Positions 1 through 5,245 are shown, numbered from the stretch's first letter. The stretch is 5,245 bases of DNA from an uncultured Fusobacteriaceae bacterium (GCA_947072715.1 CAMTJB010000097.1:1-5245); one strand, 5' to 3'. Numbers and translations: made by a program. The notes: generated by a model from the sequence alone, not told the origin.

Positions 1-265
1 CTATAATGTTCATATAGGAAATGAAGAAAAAGCAAGGGAAGAATTAAATGAAACAGCAAAATTAAAGGGGAAAATAGAGGTTTCTTTTATTGGAATGGCG
101 GATAAAGTTAAGATTTTTGATTTAATAAAAATAAAAGATTCATTTTTAAAAATTAATTCCATTTATGAAGTTATTGCTGTAACAATAAAGTCAGATAGTA
201 AAAGAAAATGTGACGATAATTCAACAATTAAAACAATTTTAATGTTAGAAGAGGTGAAAAAATAA
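1..265 (+). CDS. Tail hub protein (gpD/XkdQ-like), C-terminal fragment
   Basis: An open frame enters from the left edge (first full codon at position 2) and ends at the TAA at 263-265, giving 87 visible residues; the start lies outside the window. The fragment starts with a charged helix (EEKAREELNETAKL), then a beta-rich stretch containing FIGMADKVKIFDLIKIKD and INSIYEVIAVTIK, and ends MLEEVKK. This helix followed by 'G-x-x-D-x-(I/V)-x-I ... YxV' resembles the C-terminal part of gpD/XkdQ-type hub proteins, which sit at the tail-tube end and hold the spike. The position directly before an XkdR-like gene, as in PBSX, supports this. The stop codon is 1 nt from the next start, and that gene's Shine-Dalgarno lies inside this reading frame, so the two are probably translationally coupled. 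The family call rests mostly on gene order, because the fragment itself is short and not diagnostic. Confidence 0.6.
   Translation, partial: YNVHIGNEEKAREELNETAKLKGKIEVSFIGMADKVKIFDLIKIKDSFLKINSIYEVIAVTIKSDSKRKCDDNSTIKTILMLEEVKK
251..256 (+). promoter_or_regulatory. Ribosome binding site for TTG start at 267
   Basis: GAGGTG lies 10 nt before the TTG at 267, inside the last codons of the hub gene. No ATG or GTG occurs nearby in the same frame, and the residues after the TTG already look like the start of the family, so this site supports the TTG as the true start. Confidence 0.6.
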
Positions 266-266
266 A

Positions 267-755
267 TTGATAAATTCATATGAGAAATTAGCAAATATTT
301 TAAAGAAAACTTCAACCTCATCATATAGTGATACTGTAATCGGGGAAATAATCGTTCCACCACCAGAAAATCCTTGTATAAGAATCTTAGGTTTTAATAT
401 TAAGGAAAATATTTTCTTTGCGAATACTCTTTTGAAAGGGAATGAGAGAGAGATGGATATAGAAGAATTGAAACTTGATTTAGATGAGATAGATTTTGAT
501 TTTACAAAATTTTCTTTAAAAAATACAAAGCCAACGGAACCAGCAGCTGGTCCTCCAGGAACTCCTCATATTCATACACATGTATCTTTGAGTGGAGCTG
601 GTAATATTTATGCTACAAATGGAAGTATTCGCGGAAAGGGAAATGCTAGGCTTATTTGTAGAATGGAACCTTTAAAAAAAGGGGATAAAGTTATAGTACA
701 AATAGATTCAGATAATAGATTTTTTTATGTAATGGATAAATTTAAAAAGTTTTAA
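267..755 (+). CDS. xkdR: DUF2577 (XkdR-like) baseplate protein, probable spike
   Basis: This 162-residue protein matches the general plan of DUF2577/XkdR proteins of PBSX-like tails: a short N-terminal helix (NSYEKLANILKK), a beta region around residues 22-55, and a C-terminal strand pair with LKKGDKVIVQ (136-145) and FFYVMDKF (152-159), like the family's 'LkxGDkVlll...yivlD' ending. Two parts look inserted. One is a very acidic segment (about 59-84, with DIEELKLDLDEIDFDF). The other is a Pro/Gly/Ala linker (87-100) leading to HIHTH at 101-105 and a Gly/Asn-rich stretch to about 127. By analogy with metal-binding HxH tips of phage spikes, this may be the membrane-piercing part; that is inference. 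The start is TTG, supported by GAGGTG upstream. The gene lies between hub and XkdS-like genes, the canonical order. The symbol is given by family analogy. Confidence 0.72.
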   Translation: MINSYEKLANILKKTSTSSYSDTVIGEIIVPPPENPCIRILGFNIKENIFFANTLLKGNEREMDIEELKLDLDEIDFDFTKFSLKNTKPTEPAAGPPGTPHIHTHVSLSGAGNIYATNGSIRGKGNARLICRMEPLKKGDKVIVQIDSDNRFFYVMDKFKKF

Positions 756-763
756 GGAGGTGA
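754..763 (+). promoter_or_regulatory. Strong ribosome binding site for TTG start at 770
   Basis: AAGGAGGTGA is an almost complete anti-16S match overlapping the stop codon of the preceding gene (753-755). GGAGG ends 9 nt before the TTG at 770. This ideal spacing fixes the TTG as the start, with a strong site making up for the weak codon. Confidence 0.75.
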
Positions 764-769
764 GCAGTT

Positions 770-1252
770 TTGATAGAGTTATTTCCAAATGTAATAACTG
801 ATCCATTATTTATTCAAAGTATAAATGAAAATAAAAATTTAGATTTTGAAACATATGAAGAGGTTAAGGTTAAATTAAACCCTCAGTATTATTATGATTT
901 TAAAGATCAAAAATTTATAAGAGATGAGAAAAATAAATTTATAAAAATTGATAAGTTTTCCTCTATACAAAAGTGGATTGAAAAAATAGTATTAACGTCT
1001 AGAGGGATTTGGCAAATATATGAAGGGACTGAGTATGGAAGTGATTTTCACACTATTATGACATCAGGATTTGAAGATGATTTTAGAGTAATGCTTCTAA
1101 ATAAAGAGTGCAAAAGGGTGTTTACTCTTCATCCAGAAATAGTGAGAGTTGAAAATATAAAGATTTACCAAGAAAATACCAGTTGTATTCTTAGTTATAC
1201 AATTATTTTAGTAGATGAGGATAGTTTTCAAGGACAACTACAATTAACTTAG
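770..1252 (+). CDS. xkdS: DUF2634 (XkdS-like) baseplate wedge/sheath initiator
   Basis: This 160-residue protein has the layout of DUF2634/XkdS proteins, which belong to the gp25-like group at the junction of sheath, tube and baseplate wedge. The diagnostic core is residues 48-93: KFIRDEKNKFIKID, then SIQKWIEKIVLTSRGIW and QIYEGTEYGSDF. The family shows a similar pattern of 'f...g....v.G..al.QWi.k.l.TeRg...iY...yG.e'. The C-terminal third (about 100-150) holds a helix and the strands RVENIKIYQ and CILSYTIILVDED, also typical of gp25-like proteins. The start is TTG behind a very strong Shine-Dalgarno. Its neighbours are the XkdR-like and baseplate J genes, with gaps of 14 and 10 nt. Full length, with no sign of damage. 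Confidence 0.85.
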   Translation: MIELFPNVITDPLFIQSINENKNLDFETYEEVKVKLNPQYYYDFKDQKFIRDEKNKFIKIDKFSSIQKWIEKIVLTSRGIWQIYEGTEYGSDFHTIMTSGFEDDFRVMLLNKECKRVFTLHPEIVRVENIKIYQENTSCILSYTIILVDEDSFQGQLQLT

Positions 1253-1262
1253 GAGGTGAAAA

Positions 1263-2309
1263 ATGACAGAAGAAATTTTAAAAAATATAGAAAATATGTT
1301 AAATATTCCGAAAAATAATGGTGAAGATGTTGAAATTGGAAGTTTTTATTATGACACTGCTGCCATGTATGCTTTAGAGGAAGATTATCTAAAAAAATAT
1401 GCAGTTGATATATCAAAAAATATCTTTATTCATTCTTGTAATGAAGATATTTTACCAATAATAGGTGAGCAAATGGGACTCCCAATTATTGTAGATAACT
1501 ATGCAACTGGAAAAATTAAGTTATCAGGACCTAAAGACTTAGAAATCCCACAGGGAACAGAGATTAGTAGTTCAGTTTCTGGAGTAAAATATATAACAGA
1601 AGAAACAGAAGTTCTTGAAGCAACTCCAATTGAAGTTAAGATCATTTGCACAGAAATTGGATCTGTTGGAAATCAGGAAGTTAATGTATTAGATACTTGC
1701 TCTATAAATGAAGTTCAAGTAAATCAAGACAAGATAATTATGACTGGAACTAATGCAGAAACTTTAGAAGAATATAGAGAAAGATTGATTGATTTCATGA
1801 AAAAACCTAAGAGGAATGGAAATGCAAGCAATATTTGCCAATGGGCAGAAGAATTTTTAGGAGTAGGAAAAGCACGTTGTATTGCAAATTGGAAAGGAGC
1901 AGGTACGTTAAAATTATTAGCACTTGACGATAAATTTAATGTTATTTCTGAAAGTAAAAGGCAAGAACTACATGATTATATAGAGGATAAAATAAGTGAT
2001 TTTGCAGAGCTTACTACTGAAATTCCAACAGAAAATAGTATAAATATTGAAATTAATTGTACATTAGCTTTTGATTATACTGTAGAAATATTAAAAAATG
2101 AACTTTTTGAAATTATAGATAATTACTTTAAAGAGTTGTCTTTTAACAGCGATAATTTAGTTTCTATAATGGATTTAATTAGTTTAGTTAATACAGCTAC
2201 AGGAATAAAATATTTAAAAAATGTAACAATGAACAATAAGAATGCTGATGCAGTACTAGAAAATTATGAAATTCCAAAAGTTGGAATAATAACAATAACG
2301 GAGGTATAA
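1263..2309 (+). CDS. xkdT: Baseplate J (XkdT-like) wedge protein
   Basis: This 348-residue protein is a baseplate J/gp47/XkdT family member, the main wedge component that links hub to fibres in contractile tails. Visible landmarks are IGSFYYDTAAMYALEEDY (25-42), a helical N-terminal region; NEDILPIIGEQMGLPI (60-75), the typical 'L...a...Gl.R' segment; the beta domain GKIKLSGPKDLEIPQGTEIS (83-102) followed by YITEET; IGSVGNQEVNVL (132-143); and the hallmark GTNAETLEEYRERL (162-175). After these come NGNASNICQWAEEFLGVGKARC (in pieces 185-206) and NWKGAGTLKLLALD (209-222), matching 'W...v.GV..a.v.p...GpGtv.v.i.d'. The length is usual for XkdT. An ATG start lies behind AGGAGGTGA (1251-1259). It is followed after only 2 nt by the next gene, whose ribosome site lies in its last codons. 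Confidence 0.92.
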   Translation: MTEEILKNIENMLNIPKNNGEDVEIGSFYYDTAAMYALEEDYLKKYAVDISKNIFIHSCNEDILPIIGEQMGLPIIVDNYATGKIKLSGPKDLEIPQGTEISSSVSGVKYITEETEVLEATPIEVKIICTEIGSVGNQEVNVLDTCSINEVQVNQDKIIMTGTNAETLEEYRERLIDFMKKPKRNGNASNICQWAEEFLGVGKARCIANWKGAGTLKLLALDDKFNVISESKRQELHDYIEDKISDFAELTTEIPTENSINIEINCTLAFDYTVEILKNELFEIIDNYFKELSFNSDNLVSIMDLISLVNTATGIKYLKNVTMNNKNADAVLENYEIPKVGIITITEV

Positions 2310-2311
2310 AT

Positions 2312-2662
2312 ATGCCATTTACTATAAAAAAGATGAATGAGATTCTTTCACAATTTGAGAATACTTATGTAGGTCTCCATACTGGGGAACCTAAGGAAGA
2401 AAATGAGATAAAAGAGAAAGGTTATTTTAGAAAACCTTCTAAGTTAGAGATCATTGGTACGAATCAAGTTTCTAATTCAGAAAATATTATATTTGATACA
2501 GCACAATCTAATTATGGAGTTATTACGCATATTGCAATTTATGATAAAGAGGAAGATGGGGATATGATTTACTGGATTAGAGCTAATCAGGCTAGAGAGG
2601 TTAAAAACTTTGAAGATTATAGGATTTCTAAAGATAATTTGATTATACAAATAGTGGTGTAA
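2312..2662 (+). CDS. Small tail-fibre-like protein (Gp80-like fold family)
   Basis: A 116-residue protein with an ATG start behind GGAGGT (2300-2305), which lies inside the end of the J gene. The pattern is YVGLHTGEP (19-27), GYFRKP (37-42), NSENIIFDTA (55-64), NYGVITHIAIYD (67-78), MIYW (85-88) and a closing strand NLIIQIVV. It resembles a family of small phage tail/fibre proteins with 'ylgL.t..P...g..Y.R.pv.f.....v.N...i.f......wG.Vth.gifD....G.lly...l'. These are found in tail modules of unrelated phages and are likely structural, beta-sandwich virion components. The recognition is from this motif order only. The gene sits between the J-like and DUF2313 genes, where PBSX has nothing, so it may be a lineage-specific baseplate decoration or fibre adaptor. 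It is not a catalytic protein as far as can be seen. Confidence 0.65.
   Translation: MPFTIKKMNEILSQFENTYVGLHTGEPKEENEIKEKGYFRKPSKLEIIGTNQVSNSENIIFDTAQSNYGVITHIAIYDKEEDGDMIYWIRANQAREVKNFEDYRISKDNLIIQIVV
2654..2659 (+). promoter_or_regulatory. Weak ribosome binding site (GTGGTG) before DUF2313 gene
   Basis: GTGGTG, 7 nt before the ATG at 2667, is the only SD-like sequence here and is much weaker than those of the neighbouring genes. With only 4 nt between the upstream stop and this start, translation probably depends on ribosomes finishing the 116-residue gene. Confidence 0.4.
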
Positions 2663-2666
2663 ACTT

Positions 2667-3335
2667 ATGGAAAAATATACTTATATTGAAAAATTAATGA
2701 CAAATGATTTAGCAATTCTATCTACAAAATCTATATATGCTACATATTTTGAAAAAACTCGTGTTGAAGATAGAGTAGACAGCTATTCGAGTATAAAAAA
2801 ATTCTATTTTGATATGAAAGAAAATATTCCATATTATGAATCTGAGTGTAGCGATGAGTTTGATTATATTGCAAAGATGGCTGAATTAAGTTTAAAAAAT
2901 TCAGAGTTTAACTTTTATCAACTTAACTCTTTCTTTAATATTGATTTATGTAATATGCAGCAGATAAAAACTTGGGAAAAAGAACTTGGAATATTAAGTG
3001 ATTTATCAATTAACTTATCTCAAAGAAAAAACATTGTTAAAGCCAAATATTTTTCTGTTTTCAATGATTTTACTAAAAAAAATCTAGAAAAAATATCAAA
3101 ATTAATGGGGAGTATAAGTTTTTCACTTCTAGTAAATATTCCTGGAGAAAAAATAACTTTTTGGGTATATCTTGACGATACTATGACAAACCATTTAAGA
3201 ACTCTTATGTCAATAGTTAAGCCTGCACATTTAATAGTGGATGTAGAAAATAGTAAAAAATGGAGTTATGCTCATCTTTTAGGAACTTGGAAGGATGTTA
3301 AAAAGAACGGTGATTGGATTAATTTAGAAATATAG
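2667..3335 (+). CDS. xkdU: DUF2313/YmfQ (XkdU-like) baseplate protein
   Basis: This 222-residue protein fits the YmfQ/DUF2313 (Mu gp48-like) family, which sits after the baseplate J protein and caps the wedge toward the fibres. Landmarks are IPYYESECSDEFDYIAKMAE (54-73); a helical stretch to WEKELGI (103-109), the typical 'l..WE..lGl' element; NLSQRKNIVKAKYF (117-129), equivalent to 'sl.~RR..i.a....'; a small beta domain (150-170); and the closing helix NHLRTLMSIVKPAHLIVDV (175-193), matching '.l...i...kPAHt...~'. An extra C-terminal tail, HLLGTWKDVKKNGDW (203-217), is Trp-rich; similar 'TW..l......W..l' ends occur in this family and may bind a fibre. The ATG start has only a weak ribosome site, 4 nt after the previous stop. 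Translational coupling is likely. Confidence 0.82.
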   Translation: MEKYTYIEKLMTNDLAILSTKSIYATYFEKTRVEDRVDSYSSIKKFYFDMKENIPYYESECSDEFDYIAKMAELSLKNSEFNFYQLNSFFNIDLCNMQQIKTWEKELGILSDLSINLSQRKNIVKAKYFSVFNDFTKKNLEKISKLMGSISFSLLVNIPGEKITFWVYLDDTMTNHLRTLMSIVKPAHLIVDVENSKKWSYAHLLGTWKDVKKNGDWINLEI

Positions 3336-3348
3336 AAAGGAGGAAAAA

Positions 3349-4380
3349 ATGCAAATAAGTAAACGTAATTTTTTAAAACCAGAAAGTTCAGATCCAGCAA
3401 TTATCGAAAATATTTCAGATAACTTTGGAATTATAGAGAATCTTATGGATGCAGGTCTAGGTGCTACTTGGGGAGGGTACCTTGAGAGTGATTCTGATCT
3501 TATAGAAAGTGATAGAATATATGTAGATAGAAGAGATAATAAACAATGGCTAGGGATTTCCAACGGTGAATTTAGTAAAGCATCTAAAATACCTTTTTCA
3601 CTTAATGATAAAACAGATAAGAGTATTGAAATTATTGCAGGAAATGGACTTGTAGGGGGAGGGGACTTATCAGAAAAAAGAACTTTAAATATAGTTTCAG
3701 CAAATTCAGGAATAGCTATAAATTCAGATAATATAGAATTAAAGCCTCCTACAAGTTCAACAATAGGAGGAGTAAGAGCTGGGGAAGGTATAGCAATAAA
3801 TCAAGCTGACGGAGTAATAGGATTAGTTCCACCAACAGCGTCAACAATAGGAGGGGTAAAACCAGGGAATGGAATTATTATAAATCCTAATGATGGAGTA
3901 ATTCAAGCAACGGTTCCTGTGGGTGGACTTATATTCTTAACTCAAGATACAAATCCTGCAGAACTATTTTGGGGAACTTCTTGGGAAAAAATTCAAGGAA
4001 GATATTTAAGAGGAACTTCAGGAAATGAAAAAACAGGGGTTATAGGTGGAAATAAGGAGATAAAACTAGAAGTAAAACATATGCCTTCACATACTCATAT
4101 TGCATCACAAGGTTCACATGTTCATTCTCAACAGAAACATTGTCATGAAGGAGTAGGAGAGAAGGAGGCTTCATCGTCATGGCGTCCTGTAGGTCCAACT
4201 AATAATTTTGGGATAGGTAAATCGGATTGGGATAATTTTACATATCTTACTTCAGATTCAGGGGGAGAAAATACTGGATCAGCTCAACCATCAGTTACAG
4301 TAAATCATACAGGAGAAGGAGTTTCTTTTAATACAGAACCCCCATTTTATACAGTTCATATTTGGAAAAGAATAATTTAA
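3349..4380 (+). CDS. Modular tail fibre / receptor-binding protein
   Basis: This 343-residue fibre has recognisable modules. Residues about 8-38 (FLKPESSDPAIIENISDNFG) look like the short N-terminal baseplate-attachment segment common in phage fibres. At 98-115, GNGLVGGGDLSEKRTLNI is the widespread 'G.GL.GGGdLs..rTl.v' fibre-shaft motif. Residues 133-188 are two 28-residue repeats (PPTxSTIGGVxxGxGIxIN...DGVI), as in head-fibre/Phage_fiber_2-type shafts. From 191 on the protein resembles gp10 C-terminal/collar-like tips: GGLIFLTQDTNPAELFWGTSWEKI, GRYLRGTSG, GGNKEIKLEVKHMPSHTH, and the end NTEPPFYTVHIWKRI. Three HxH motifs (H248/H250, H257/H259, H264/H266) could bind metal in a trimeric tip. 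The ATG start lies behind AAAGGAGG (3336-3343). It is probably the host-recognition protein, followed by its helper gene. Trimerisation and metal binding are inferred from family knowledge. Confidence 0.85.
   Translation: MQISKRNFLKPESSDPAIIENISDNFGIIENLMDAGLGATWGGYLESDSDLIESDRIYVDRRDNKQWLGISNGEFSKASKIPFSLNDKTDKSIEIIAGNGLVGGGDLSEKRTLNIVSANSGIAINSDNIELKPPTSSTIGGVRAGEGIAINQADGVIGLVPPTASTIGGVKPGNGIIINPNDGVIQATVPVGGLIFLTQDTNPAELFWGTSWEKIQGRYLRGTSGNEKTGVIGGNKEIKLEVKHMPSHTHIASQGSHVHSQQKHCHEGVGEKEASSSWRPVGPTNNFGIGKSDWDNFTYLTSDSGGENTGSAQPSVTVNHTGEGVSFNTEPPFYTVHIWKRII
3745..3912 (+). repeat. Two in-frame 84-bp tandem repeats in the fibre gene
   Basis: Units 3745-3828 and 3829-3912 each encode 28 residues of the form PPTxSTIGGVxxGxGIxINxxDGVI. 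They are close at the protein level but diverged at the DNA level (for example CCTCCTACAAGT against CCACCAACAGCG), so this is an old duplication under selection for the protein repeat. A more degenerate relative (SGIAINSDNIELK) lies just upstream. The units probably extend the fibre shaft. Confidence 0.8.
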
Positions 4381-4393
4381 TTAAGGAGGGAAC

Positions 4394-5131
4394 ATGAAAT
4401 ATATATATATAAGTAAAGAAAGTGCAAAAAAAGGAACCTCTTTAATATATGAGGTATCAGATAAAAAAATAGAAAATTTTGAAAACTATTTTTCAGAAAG
4501 AGGAATTTTAGATAGTGTGGAATATCATGGATATAATTTGCCTCATTTTATTACATATTTAGAAGAAACAAACTCTGTAAGAGAATCAACAGACCAAGAA
4601 CAATATGATAAAGGACACTATTCATTACTAGAATGTGAATATATTGACCTGAATAATAAAATAAAAAGAAAGCCTATGATTCCTTTGAATATAACAACTC
4701 CTGAATGGGATAATGTTAATTTTAAGTGGATTGAAGCAGAAGTAGATATTGAAAAGAAAAAACAACATTTATTTAAGCAAAATAGTAAAATGGCCGAAAA
4801 AGAAAGGGAAGAGAGACATACAATAAAATCTCCAAATTTAGGATTTTTAATTGACTGTTCATCTAGTGATAGAGAAAATCAGCAAATATATAGGGATTTT
4901 TTAGAGAAAAAAATAATTGAGGATCCTTTTAAATGTGGAGACAATGTTTTAAGAAAATTATCTGTTGAAGAGATGGATACTATGATTTTAGAGAACAGTG
5001 CATTAATTATTCAAATCTATGAAAATAAATATAAGTTTGAAAAATTAATTAATGATGCTAAGACAATGGAAGAGCTAGGAAATATTGAAATTAAATACAC
5101 TTATTCTTTAGAAAAATTAAAAGCAGTTTAA
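4394..5131 (+). CDS. Probable tail fibre assembly protein, DUF4376-like C-terminus
   Basis: This 245-residue protein starts at an ATG behind AAGGAGGG (4383-4390) and lies 13 nt after the fibre gene, the usual place for a fibre chaperone or accessory protein. The C-terminal part (about 148-232) resembles DUF4376: LGFLIDCSSSDRENQQIYRDF, then FKCGDNVLRKLSVEEMDTMI, a helix with YENKYKFEKLINDAKTMEEL and NIEI. This follows the family's pattern of a residue set for a short hairpin, a 'Q' helix, 'DN...Lt.eE' and 'k..~i..A.t.eeL..i'. The N-terminal part (1-110) is not recognised; it contains mixed charged/aromatic sequence and ends in PEWDNVNFKWIEA, like the W-containing end of many tail-fibre assembly proteins. 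Residues 115-145 are very charged (KKKQHLFKQ, EKEREERH) and probably form a helical linker. The assembly role is inferred from position and the DUF4376-like part; the protein could instead be a structural fibre subunit. Confidence 0.6.
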   Translation: MKYIYISKESAKKGTSLIYEVSDKKIENFENYFSERGILDSVEYHGYNLPHFITYLEETNSVRESTDQEQYDKGHYSLLECEYIDLNNKIKRKPMIPLNITTPEWDNVNFKWIEAEVDIEKKKQHLFKQNSKMAEKEREERHTIKSPNLGFLIDCSSSDRENQQIYRDFLEKKIIEDPFKCGDNVLRKLSVEEMDTMILENSALIIQIYENKYKFEKLINDAKTMEELGNIEIKYTYSLEKLKAV

Positions 5132-5161
5132 TTATGCAATAGGAATAGTCGAAGTAATTAA

Positions 5162-5202
5162 GAGAGGCTTAAGTGGTTATTGCTTGAGCCTCTCATTATT
5201 TT
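5162..5202 (+). terminator. Rho-independent terminator closing the tail operon
   Basis: Arms 5162-5173 (GAGAGGCTTAAG) and 5183-5194 (CTTGAGCCTCTC) pair over 12 bp with one G-U pair, closing a 9-nt loop. ATTATTTT follows, with a second run of five T after AACAA. The stem starts 30 nt after the stop of the DUF4376-like gene. There is no comparable T-run on the other side, so it works mainly for + strand transcripts. Confidence 0.9.
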
Positions 5203-5212
5203 AACAATTTTT

Positions 5213-5218
5213 AAGGGG
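5213..5218 (+). promoter_or_regulatory. Ribosome binding site for the gene starting at 5227
   Basis: AAGGGG ends 8 nt before the ATG at 5227, which is a good spacing and supports a real start beyond the terminator. Confidence 0.5.
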
Positions 5219-5226
5219 AAAATATT

Positions 5227-5245
5227 ATGAGGAAAAAATATATTT
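5227..5245 (+). CDS. Start of an unidentified gene, cut by the window end
   Basis: The ATG at 5227 opens a frame that reads MRKKYI and runs off the right edge. A Shine-Dalgarno-like AAGGGG precedes it, and the gene lies after the tail-operon terminator, so it should be separately controlled. A basic N-terminus of this kind would be compatible with a signal peptide or a membrane protein such as a holin, but six residues are not enough to assign any function. Confidence 0.45.

Noticed and set aside
2..7. TATAAT at the left edge as a -10 box
   Set aside because: It lies within coding sequence of the hub gene, no -35 is visible in the window, and such hexamers are common in AT-rich DNA.
163..363. 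Open reading frame on the minus strand
   Set aside because: It spans the end of the hub gene and the start of the XkdR-like gene, has no family likeness, and is explained by the low-GC coding sequence on the other strand.
2660..2669. Possible frameshift joining the 116-residue gene and the DUF2313 gene
   Set aside because: Both proteins have complete family-like starts and ends, there is no slippery sequence at the junction, and an ATG is present at 2667.
3324..3563. Open reading frame on the minus strand inside the fibre gene start
   Set aside because: It lies opposite a well-supported fibre gene, with a Ser/Leu/Ile-rich translation typical of an antisense shadow.
3745..3912. Tandem repeat as a CRISPR-like or non-coding repeat array
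   Set aside because: The two units are in frame, conserved as protein rather than DNA, have no spacers, and match known fibre-shaft repeats.
5201..5228. TTAACA and TATTAT, 16 nt apart, as a promoter for the last gene
   Set aside because: The -10-like box overlaps the ATG at 5227, so a transcript from it could not carry the ribosome site at 5213-5218. In such AT-rich DNA the match is expected by chance.

Overview
The window is a very AT-rich (roughly 30% GC by eye), densely packed stretch in which every gene lies on the + strand. It is part of the late tail operon of a contractile-tailed (myovirus-type) phage, prophage or phage-tail-like bacteriocin. Near-perfect Shine-Dalgarno sequences (AGGAGG/GGAGGTGA), strong use of AGA arginine codons, A/T-ending codons and two TTG starts fit a low-GC anaerobe such as a Fusobacteriota or Clostridia host. 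The sequence alone does not decide between these.

The gene order is a PBSX-type (xkdQ-R-S-T-U-V) baseplate module. It reads: C-terminal end of a tail hub (gpD/XkdQ-like) protein (1-265); a DUF2577/XkdR-like probable spike or hub-associated protein with a HIHTH motif (267-755); a DUF2634/XkdS-like, gp25-like wedge or sheath-initiator protein (770-1252); a baseplate J/XkdT-like wedge protein (1263-2309); a small 116-residue tail-fibre-like protein not found at this place in PBSX (2312-2662); a DUF2313/YmfQ (XkdU-like) baseplate protein (2667-3335); a modular tail fibre with GGGDLS and GGV repeats and a histidine-rich gp10/collar-like tip (3349-4380); and a probable fibre-assembly protein with a DUF4376-like C-terminus (4394-5131). 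Gaps between genes are 1-14 nt, which suggests one polycistronic late transcript with translational coupling.

The operon closes with a strong rho-independent terminator (5162-5202). A new gene begins at 5227 behind its own ribosome binding site and runs off the window after six codons. It may be the first gene of a lysis or accessory module, but too little is present to tell.

Together the genes would build the distal end of a contractile tail: hub and spike in the centre, wedge proteins (XkdS, XkdT and XkdU types) around them, then the receptor-binding fibre and its helper. No capsid, integrase, CRISPR, tRNA or transposon signal is visible. The window therefore cannot tell a complete phage from a tailocin. 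I see no evidence of a wholly new system. The points most worth checking are the histidine clusters in the spike-like and fibre proteins, the extra 116-residue gene between the J-like and DUF2313 genes, and the two-part DUF4376 protein.
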